A stretch of 64,000 bases of DNA from the NCBI GenBank assembly GCA_022841665.1, contig JALHRB010000015.1, positions 1-64,000 of the forward strand, in the 5' to 3' direction. Each line of letters opens with the position of its first letter. Within the stretch, counting starts at the first letter, position 1. Positions 58,396-64,000 of this stretch are shown one piece after another. Made by a program: the position numbers and the translations under genes. The stretch comes from Pseudolabrys sp. GTDB taxonomy: Bacteria > Pseudomonadota > Alphaproteobacteria > Rhizobiales > Xanthobacteraceae. A model generated the notes under the pieces. That model was not told where the DNA came from. It worked only from the letters and a program-made list of their open reading frames with translations, and searched no databases.

Positions 58396-59157
58396 TCACA
58401 CCTCCAGAAACCGGCAGCCGCCCTCGTCCAGCACGGCGCAGGTCAGGCGGCCGCTGGCGAAAGCGCCGGTGTCGAGATTGATGCGGTTGGGCAGTACCTC
58501 GGGCGCGGCGACCGGCGTGTGGCCGTGCACGACGACCTTGCCGAAGTCGGCTTCGCTGCGCAGGAAGTCCGAGCGTATCCACAACAGGTCGTGCTCGTCC
58601 TGTTGTTCGAGCGGGACGCCGGGGCGGACGCCGGCATGGCACAGGAAGTAGCGCCCGAAGGTGTAGGAGAGCTGGAGCGATTGCAGGAAGCGCCAATGTT
58701 TCTCGGGCAGCGCCTGCCGCAGCTGTTGGGCCGCCGTCTCGTTCGTCCGCCCGACCAGTAGCGCCCGCGTCATCACCCCGTAGGACTGCAAGGTCTCCTT
58801 GCCACCCTGTCGGCGCCAGTGCATGCCGACCGAAGGATCGTGGAGGAAATCCTCGAGCATGGCCTCGTGGTTGCCCTTGAGCGCGACATACGGCGTCGAA
58901 AACGGATTGCCGGCCAGCCGCTCGATCACGCCGGCGGAGTCCGGCCCGCGATCGATGTAGTCGCCGAGCGTGACGGTGACCGCATCGCTGCCATGCGTTG
59001 CCACGTCGCGGCCGATCGCTGCGATGGCGCGCTCAAGCAGATCCAGCCGCCCGTGAATATCCCCTACGGCATAAACGCGCTTTATATCGTTGGGAATTGC
59101 GGCGTCCTCCGTTATGAGGGTGTTCCGCGCCGGTGCGCTGCGCCGGAACCGTCCCAA
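58396..59157 (-). CDS. metallophosphoesterase (PPP-type serine/threonine phosphatase)
   Basis: 253 residues. The metal motifs are all present: V-G-D-I-H-G-R, G-D-Y-I-D-R-G-P-D-S, L-K-G-N-H-E, C-H-A-G-V-R-P-G and V-H-G-H-T-P-V. These resemble bacterial PPP phosphatases (lambda/PrpA-like) that use two Mn or Zn ions. It may dephosphorylate proteins or a nucleotide; target unknown. Divergent from the MFS gene with overlapping 5' regions near 59133-59157, so the exact start may be later. Confidence 0.9.
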   Translation of the reverse strand: MGRFRRSAPARNTLITEDAAIPNDIKRVYAVGDIHGRLDLLERAIAAIGRDVATHGSDAVTVTLGDYIDRGPDSAGVIERLAGNPFSTPYVALKGNHEAMLEDFLHDPSVGMHWRRQGGKETLQSYGVMTRALLVGRTNETAAQQLRQALPEKHWRFLQSLQLSYTFGRYFLCHAGVRPGVPLEQQDEHDLLWIRSDFLRSEADFGKVVVHGHTPVAAPEVLPNRINLDTGAFASGRLTCAVLDEGGCRFLEV

Positions 59158-59198
59158 CTGCCTCCGTCCACAATTGTCGGTTTACGAGCTCATTGGCA

Positions 59199-60401
59199 AT
59201 GCCGGAATTCCCGTCCCTATCGTCGCGCGCGCCGTCGGCCGCCGCCGTGTTCACCGCCCTGCTCCTGCTCTGGCTTGCCGGCAACGCGCTGCGCCTGACC
59301 ATCCTGGCGGTGCCGCCGGTCATCCCGCAGATCCATGACGACCTTGGCCTCAACGCCACGCAGATCGGCATTCTCACCGGCCTGCCCTCGCTCCTGTTCG
59401 CCATCGCAGCGGTGCCGGGCTCGCTGCTGATCGCGCGGCTCGGCGTGCGCACCGCGATGACGGTCGGGCTTTTGCTGACCGCGCTCGGCGGCGCGCTGCG
59501 CGGCGCCCTGCCCGACGTCATGTGGCTCTACGCCATGACCGTGGTCACCGGCGCCGGTGTCGCGGTGATGCAGGTAACCATGCCGCCGGCGGTGCGCGCC
59601 TGGGTGCCGAACCGCATCGCCTTCGCTACGGCGGTTTACACCAACGGCCTGCTGATCGGCGAGACACTGCCGGTGGCGCTGACGCTGCCGCTGGTGCTGC
59701 CGCTCACCGGCGGCAGCTGGCAGTGGGGATTCGTGTTCTGGAGCATGCCGGTCGCGCTCATTGCCGTTCTGGTGCTGGCGCTGGCGCCGCGCGCGGCCGG
59801 CGGCGGGGCTTCAACCATCGCCCGGCGCTGGTGGCCGGACTGGAAGAACGGCCTGATCTGGCGGCTCGGCCTCATCCTCGGCACGGTGAACGCCATCTAT
59901 TTCGCCACCAACGCGTTCGTGCCCGACTATCTGCGCGGCAGCGGGCAAGGCGAATGGATCAGTGCGACCCTGACCGCCTTGAACGTCGGCCAATTGCCGG
60001 CCTCGTTCCTGCTGCTCGCGGTCGCCGGACGGCTTCAGGGCAAGGCCTGGCCCTATGTCGTGTGCGGGGCGCTGCAAGTCGTGGCGACACTCGGCATCGT
60101 GTTCGGCGCCGGCCCCTGGATTGTCGCGGCGGCCGCGGTACAGGGCTTTGCCGCCGCTGTCGTCCTCGTTCTGGCGCTGGCGCTGCCGCCGCTGTTGAGC
60201 CCGCCCGACGACGTGCATCGCGTCACCGCCGCCATGTTCACCGTCAGCTATAGCTGCGCGGTGATCGTGCCGGTGATCAGCGGGCTGGCCTGGGACATGA
60301 GCGGCATCGCCGCCGCCGCCTTCGCGCCGATCGCGTTGATGGGAGTGCTGCTGATGGCGCTCGCCCCGGCGATCAACCACGTGCCGCGTGCCGGAGGCTA
60401 G
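59199..60401 (+). CDS. MFS transporter, CynX/NimT-like
   Basis: 400 residues with twelve hydrophobic helices. The N-terminal stretch L-R-L-T-I-L-A-V-P-P-V-I-P-Q-I-H-D-D-L-G-L and G-I-L-T-G-L-P-S-L-L-F-A match the CynX/NimT branch (cyanate or nitroimidazole-type transporters) of the major facilitator superfamily. It moves a small anion or drug across the inner membrane; substrate unknown. The start at 59199 (MPEFPSL) is preferred to the track start at 59133 in the overlap region. Confidence 0.9.
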   Translation: MPEFPSLSSRAPSAAAVFTALLLLWLAGNALRLTILAVPPVIPQIHDDLGLNATQIGILTGLPSLLFAIAAVPGSLLIARLGVRTAMTVGLLLTALGGALRGALPDVMWLYAMTVVTGAGVAVMQVTMPPAVRAWVPNRIAFATAVYTNGLLIGETLPVALTLPLVLPLTGGSWQWGFVFWSMPVALIAVLVLALAPRAAGGGASTIARRWWPDWKNGLIWRLGLILGTVNAIYFATNAFVPDYLRGSGQGEWISATLTALNVGQLPASFLLLAVAGRLQGKAWPYVVCGALQVVATLGIVFGAGPWIVAAAAVQGFAAAVVLVLALALPPLLSPPDDVHRVTAAMFTVSYSCAVIVPVISGLAWDMSGIAAAAFAPIALMGVLLMALAPAINHVPRAGG

Positions 60402-60409
60402 AGCCCGCG

Positions 60410-61099
60410 TCACACCCCCCTGGGCAGGTCGGCATACAGAGACACGCGGCTCGACATGCTCCGCACTCCGGGGATGCCCTCGACCGCCACCCGGATCGCC
60501 TCCTTCTCGGCTGCGGAATTGACCACGCCCCAGACTTCGACATTGCCGTCCTCTACCAGGACGTTGATGTCGCTCGGCGACCACGGCTGCGATTCCAGTT
60601 TGGCCAGCACGTCGGCCCGCAAAGCGGTGTCGTCCACCTTCTTCTCCGCGGCGGTCTTATGACCGCGCACCAGCGCCTGAACGAGATTGGCGCGGCTGAC
60701 GATGCCGACGAGCTTGCCGTTGTCCACGACCGGCACGCGCTTGATGCGATGCTTTTCAAACAGCGACGCGACTTCGCCCAGCGGGGTGCCCGGCGCAACG
60801 GCGATGACGGGACGGCTCATCAGGTCGGCGGCCTTGCGCGCATGCGACTTGATGAAGTCGCGCGCCAATGTTTCGTGCGTCGCCAGCAATTCGAGCCACC
60901 AGGCGCGATGCCGTTCGGTGCCCGCTTCCACGCGGTGAATGAGATCGCCCTCGCTGATCAGGCCGACCAAGGCGCCCGCGCCGTCGACCACGGGCACGGC
61001 GCTGATCCGGTTGGCGAGCAAGGTTTCGGCGACGGTCTCGACCGACGCATCGGAAGCTACGGTGACGACCTTCGTGGTCATGACGTCTGCGGCGTTCAT
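60410..61099 (-). CDS. CBS-pair protein with C-terminal BON domain
   Basis: 229 residues. Two CBS domains (about 8-55 and 95-140: T-K-V-V-T-V-A-S-D-A-S ... S-A-V-P-V-V-D-G; R-P-V-I-A-V-A-P-G-T-P ... R-V-P-V-V-D-N-G) then a BON domain (L-A-K-L-E-S-Q-P-W ... V-W-G-V-V-N-S). CBS pairs sense adenosine nucleotides; BON binds membranes or lipids. Proteins of this type are often stress-related. No membrane segment. The start at 61099 follows an AGGGAGCAGC-like ribosome site. Confidence 0.92.
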   Translation of the reverse strand: MNAADVMTTKVVTVASDASVETVAETLLANRISAVPVVDGAGALVGLISEGDLIHRVEAGTERHRAWWLELLATHETLARDFIKSHARKAADLMSRPVIAVAPGTPLGEVASLFEKHRIKRVPVVDNGKLVGIVSRANLVQALVRGHKTAAEKKVDDTALRADVLAKLESQPWSPSDINVLVEDGNVEVWGVVNSAAEKEAIRVAVEGIPGVRSMSSRVSLYADLPRGV

Positions 61100-61259
61100 G
61101 GTGCTGCTCCCTTTGCCATTTGGGAAAGGCTGAAACGGCCCGCGCTTGGCCGCCTTGACTTGCGTCAAGGGCGGCAGGGAAAAGGCGCACCGCGCGCCCT
61201 ATCGGGCTGGCAATCGCCGCGGCGGCGGCCGATCATGGCCGCGGCAAGGGAGTTGAACC

Positions 61260-61658
61260 ATGCGGCCGATACCGGTGGGAGCCAAGGGCACCTATTCGCT
61301 GCGCGTGATGCCGGCGCATCTCGCCAACCAGTTCAAGGACGCGGTGCTGCCGCAGGTCTTCGCCACGCCGATGATGGTCACCATCATGGAGAACGCCGCG
61401 CTCAACGCCGTGCGCGACTATCTCGACCCGGGCGAGAGCGTGGTCGGCACGGTGGTCAACGTGCGCCACCTGGCGGCGACGCCGGTTGGCCACCGCGTCA
61501 CCGCCGAGGCGGAGGTGACCAAGGTCGACGGCCGCCGCATCGAGTTCAAGGTGAGCGCGCGCGACGAGATGGAAGCGATCGGCGAAGGCACGCACGAGCG
61601 CATGGTGGTCGACATGGCGCGGTTGACGAAGAAGCTGGCGGCGAAGAAGCCGGGTTAA
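61260..61658 (+). CDS. thioesterase family protein (FlK-like hotdog fold)
   Basis: 132 residues. The motif V-F-A-T-P-M-M-V-T-I-M-E-N-A-A places Thr and Glu where fluoroacetyl-CoA thioesterase FlK has its catalytic Thr42 and Glu50, and V-G-H-R-V gives the His like His76. It should hydrolyse a small acyl-CoA, the acyl group being unknown. Single domain, cytoplasmic, probably a dimer or tetramer. Confidence 0.9.
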   Translation: MRPIPVGAKGTYSLRVMPAHLANQFKDAVLPQVFATPMMVTIMENAALNAVRDYLDPGESVVGTVVNVRHLAATPVGHRVTAEAEVTKVDGRRIEFKVSARDEMEAIGEGTHERMVVDMARLTKKLAAKKPG

Positions 61659-61686
61659 GGGCACAGCCCGGCAACAAGACTGGAAA

Positions 61687-61762
61687 TGGTGGGCCCGCCT
61701 GGACTCGAACCAGGAACCAGACCGTTATGAGCGGTCGGCTCTAACCATTGAGCTACGGGCCC
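61687..61762 (-). tRNA. tRNA-Ile (CAU anticodon, lysidine type)
   Basis: A 76-nt cloverleaf including encoded CCA: acceptor GGGCCCG/CGGGCCC, D-arm GCTCAATGGTTAGAGC, anticodon arm GACCG-CTCATAA-CGGTC with anticodon CAT, and T-arm with GGTTCGAGTCC. The loop CTCATAA and D-loop GGTTAGAGC fit the tRNA-Ile2 (ileX) type modified by TilS, rather than elongator Met, which usually has a different D-arm. Confidence 0.85.
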
Positions 61763-62012
61763 TTCGCCTCACTTCTATCAATGCGCGCTGGGCTAGCGCA
61801 ATCGAAAGCCCCCTCTCCTGCACGGGCGCGGCCTGGGCTAGGCTTGCCGCCGCAGCCCGGGAGCACGCCGCCAGGCACGTCTTCAGCCTCGAACGCGAGC
61901 GCGTACGCTACGGCGCCGACATGCGCCCGCATCACATCGACGGCGCGGCAACAAGCACTGGAAGCAGTCGGCGGCGGACGCCGACAACTATCGGCGCCAC
62001 CCGGTCGCCCGA

Positions 62013-62978
62013 TCACATCTTCAGCAGCCGCTTGGCGTTGCCGCTCAATATCTTGACCTTGTCCGCGTCGGACAGCGGCACGTCCTTCATCCAGTCCACC
62101 GCCGGCGGGTTCTCCACGAAGGGCCAGTCGACCGCGAACAATATGTGGTCGACGCCCATCTCCATCACGCAGCACAGCAGCGCCGGGTTGGAGAAGAAGC
62201 CGCTGGTGGTGACGTAGAAGTTCTTCGAGAAGATGTCGCGGAAGCTCATCGGCTTCTGCCCCGGCCGCTTGAGCGCGGCGTCGATGCGCCAGAGCAGGAA
62301 GGGCAGCGTTTCGCCGAAGTGGCCGAGGATGATCTTCAGGTTCGGATGCGCGTCGAACACGCCCGACAGCACCAGGCGGATCGCCTGCGTCGCGGTCTCG
62401 ACCGTGAAGCCCCAGGCCGGCCGCACCACCAGCGGGAAGTCCTTGGCGTAGTCCTGGTAGTAGATCTCGGTCACCTGCGCGTTCGGCAGCGAGGGGTGGA
62501 AGTAGATCGGCACGTCGAGCTTCTCGGCGCGCGCGTAGATCGGCCAGAACTTCTTGGCGTCGAGGAATTCGCCGTTGGCCATGCCGTGGATCATGGCGCC
62601 CTTGAAGCCGAGCTTGGTGACCGCGCGCTCGAGCTCGTCGGCGGCGGCGTTCGGGTCGGCGGTCGGCAGCGCGGCGAAGGCGGCAAAGCGCTTCGGGTTG
62701 GCGGCGCAGACCTTGGCGAGGCGGTCGTTGACCTGCGCGGTGAGCTCGGCGGCGATGTCGAGCGGCAGCTTCTGGCTGGCGGGCGCCCCGTGCGAGAGCA
62801 CCTGCACGTCGATGCCGGCCTCGTCCATTTCCTTCAGGCGCAGCGCGCCGAGGTCGAACAGCCTCTCGTCGGTCTGGTTGCCGCGGCCGGCCTCGAGGCC
62901 GGTGTAATGCTTGGTCAACTCCGGGTCCCAGTAGTGCTCCTCGATCGCAATGATCGGGCAGTTGGGCTTTTTCATCAT
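62013..62978 (-). CDS. amidohydrolase 2 family protein, decarboxylase-like
   Basis: 321 residues. The motif I-A-I-E-E-H-Y-W has the E-E-H metal-binding pair of gamma-resorcylate-decarboxylase-like enzymes; further F-H-P-S-L-P, I-I-L-G-H-F-G-E-T-L-P-F-L-L-W-R-I-D and F-A-V-D-W-P-F. It is a paralogue of the gene at 29084. The start at 62978 has GGGGGAAG upstream. It probably decarboxylates or hydrolyses an aromatic-type acid. It stands outside the operons at 29-48 kb. Confidence 0.9.
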   Translation of the reverse strand: MMKKPNCPIIAIEEHYWDPELTKHYTGLEAGRGNQTDERLFDLGALRLKEMDEAGIDVQVLSHGAPASQKLPLDIAAELTAQVNDRLAKVCAANPKRFAAFAALPTADPNAAADELERAVTKLGFKGAMIHGMANGEFLDAKKFWPIYARAEKLDVPIYFHPSLPNAQVTEIYYQDYAKDFPLVVRPAWGFTVETATQAIRLVLSGVFDAHPNLKIILGHFGETLPFLLWRIDAALKRPGQKPMSFRDIFSKNFYVTTSGFFSNPALLCCVMEMGVDHILFAVDWPFVENPPAVDWMKDVPLSDADKVKILSGNAKRLLKM

Positions 62979-63144
62979 TCGGCTTCCCCCCGCGTATTTC
63001 AAAGGCGTTGGTAGCAACCGCGGCCGGCGCTGTCACGGCCTGTCCGTGCCGTGGGCCGCGCAGACTCGTTTTGCGTGCAGCAATCTCGCGCGATCCCTGT
63101 CGAGCAGGCTTTGGAAAATATGCCGACTCAGTTATGCCCAACCC

Positions 63145-63822
63145 ATGCTGCCGATTCTTCGGATTCTGCCAGTAGGCGGCGTACTCCTCGCCATTCTCAT
63201 TCTGGTCCTGGCGCTCAAGACGCCGGAGACGCGCGCGCTGCCCGATTTCATCGCGGCGCGCGGCGCGCTGATCGATCGCGACGATCATCCGGAGTGGCGG
63301 CAGTTCCTGATCCAGGCCGCATTGCGTCGTGCCGACGAATTGAATCGCCTGCGCGAACTGGCGGACACGCCGGTGCGCGCACTCCCCAATTTACCCGAAG
63401 CCGATGTGGAATACGGCAAGGCATCCGACGACCCGGCCACGACGGTCGCGGGCTTGCCGGCGACGCGCGTCGACGCCGACCCGGACGCCGACGATGTCAC
63501 CGGCGCGACCGACGCGGCACACACGGCAACCATCCCGGTCGATATCGGCGTGACCTCGGGTTTCGAATTGCCGGTCTTGCCGGTGGAAGAGACCCCGCCC
63601 ATTATCCGCACGCCCGAGCGGGCGAAGCCGGCAAGCGAAATCAGCAAGAAGCCGGCGCGGAAAGTCAGAAGGGCGAAGGCGAAGCAGGCGCCGGCCGCAC
63701 AGACCACGGAGTTGCCGCCGCCGTTCAATCTGCTGCAAGTGCTGTTCAGCGGCAGCACGACCAAGCCCGACGCGAAGGCTCAGACCGCGGAGCCGCCGCA
63801 AACGCGCGCCGGCCTCAACTGA
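63145..63822 (+). CDS. hypothetical membrane-anchored protein
   Basis: 225 residues. One N-terminal helix (MLPILRILPVGGVLLAILILVLAL) anchors a long disordered-looking part rich in Ala, Pro, Asp, Thr (A-D-P-D-A-D-D-V-T-G-A-T-D-A-A-H-T) and a Lys-rich stretch K-K-P-A-R-K-V-R-R-A-K-A-K-Q-A-P. No recognised domain. Likely a periplasm-facing or cytoplasmic tail; function unknown. The start at 63145 begins the hydrophobic segment. Confidence 0.75.
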   Translation: MLPILRILPVGGVLLAILILVLALKTPETRALPDFIAARGALIDRDDHPEWRQFLIQAALRRADELNRLRELADTPVRALPNLPEADVEYGKASDDPATTVAGLPATRVDADPDADDVTGATDAAHTATIPVDIGVTSGFELPVLPVEETPPIIRTPERAKPASEISKKPARKVRRAKAKQAPAAQTTELPPPFNLLQVLFSGSTTKPDAKAQTAEPPQTRAGLN

Positions 63823-63848
63823 GGCCGGCTGCGCATTGCGGACGCGGC

Positions 63849-64000
63849 TTACTGATAAACGAACCGATGGGGCTTCAAGGCGAGGTCAGCGGCAGCGTTC
63901 TTGCCCGCGACACCGTCGGTGGCCTGAGCCTGCGCATCCGCGCCTTTAAAGAGGCTGATGTCGGCGGTCTGGGTGTCCACGCCCTTGCGCTTGGCGGCAT
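63849..64000 (-). CDS. C-terminal end of an unidentified protein (cut by window edge)
   Basis: Only the last 49 codons and the stop are seen (A-A-K-R-K-G-V-D-T-Q-T-A-D-I-S-L-F-K-G-A-D ... L-K-P-H-R-F-V-Y-Q). The frame stays open to base 64000 and third-position GC fits coding. The family cannot be told from this fragment. Not in the ORF track because its start is outside. Confidence 0.6.
   Translation of the reverse strand, partial: AAKRKGVDTQTADISLFKGADAQAQATDGVAGKNAAADLALKPHRFVYQ

Noticed and set aside
61687-61762. tRNA-Met for the CAT anticodon
   Set aside because: The CTCATAA loop and D-arm match the Ile2 type better; a definite call needs tRNAscan-type scoring or the TilS identity elements.

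Overview
The window looks like chromosomal DNA of a high-GC alphaproteobacterium of the Hyphomicrobiales, most likely in or near the Bradyrhizobium / Xanthobacteraceae group. The reasons are the strong GC bias at third codon positions, the many tripartite-tricarboxylate (Bug/TctC) solute-binding proteins without transporters next to them, the amidohydrolases of the decarboxylase/ACMSD type, and several families of palindromic extragenic repeats of the kind I know from that group (for example a GCGCATGATC...GATCATGCGC element). No database was searched; family names come from reading motifs.

Layout. 1-0.6 kb: 3' end of thiC, carrying an in-frame copy of a palindromic repeat. 0.9-3.0 kb: a lower-GC islet of three unknown genes, one with a HEPN-like R-D-x3-H motif. 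3.05-3.72 kb: a long non-coding GC-rich element, with a diverged second copy at 57.8-58.4 kb on the other strand. 3.7-17.7 kb: housekeeping and envelope genes (DUF4189 protein, PEBP, orphan BrnA-like antitoxin, GST, L,D-transpeptidase, double OsmC protein, glyoxalase-fold protein, metal-binding small membrane proteins, a TctC protein, a Nudix hydrolase with a histone-like tail, three small exported proteins, a lytic transglycosylase, an HD-GYP protein). 17.8-27.1 kb: a pentapeptide-repeat membrane protein, an atypical pyruvate kinase, a second TctC protein, a TPR-glycosyltransferase of lower GC, and ettA.

27.6-49 kb is an accessory catabolic region with two blocks. The first (27.6-35.1 kb) has a D-2-hydroxyacid dehydrogenase, a resorcylate-decarboxylase-like amidohydrolase divergent from an IclR regulator, then a forward run of cyclase-family hydrolase, cupin, SDR, 3-hydroxyacyl-CoA dehydrogenase and a second amidohydrolase. 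The second (48.9 down to 37.2 kb, minus strand) is a tightly packed ten-gene block led by another IclR regulator: Zn alcohol dehydrogenase, FAD subunit, fused [2Fe-2S]/molybdopterin-N subunit and separate molybdopterin-C subunit of a xanthine-dehydrogenase-family enzyme, metallo-beta-lactamase-fold hydrolase, TctC binding protein, Gfo/Idh/MocA dehydrogenase, alpha/beta hydrolase, and a ThDP enzyme of the IolD/cyclohexanedione-hydrolase type. Together they suggest uptake, hydroxylation or oxidation, and C-C cleavage of a cyclic carbon source that I cannot identify. This is my best candidate for an undescribed system. A UdgX-like uracil-DNA-binding protein and a Gfo/Idh/MocA oxidoreductase lie between the blocks.

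49-57.8 kb is a surface-glycan locus: gmhA, a FlaA1/CapD-type membrane nucleotide-sugar dehydratase, a family 2 glycosyltransferase, a UDP-sugar dehydrogenase, an LPG-synthase-type flippase, gmhB and an ABC exporter. The end of the window has a metallophosphatase, an MFS transporter, a CBS-BON protein, a FlK-like thioesterase, a tRNA-Ile(CAU), a third amidohydrolase, a membrane-anchored unknown, and the 3' end of a gene running off the edge.
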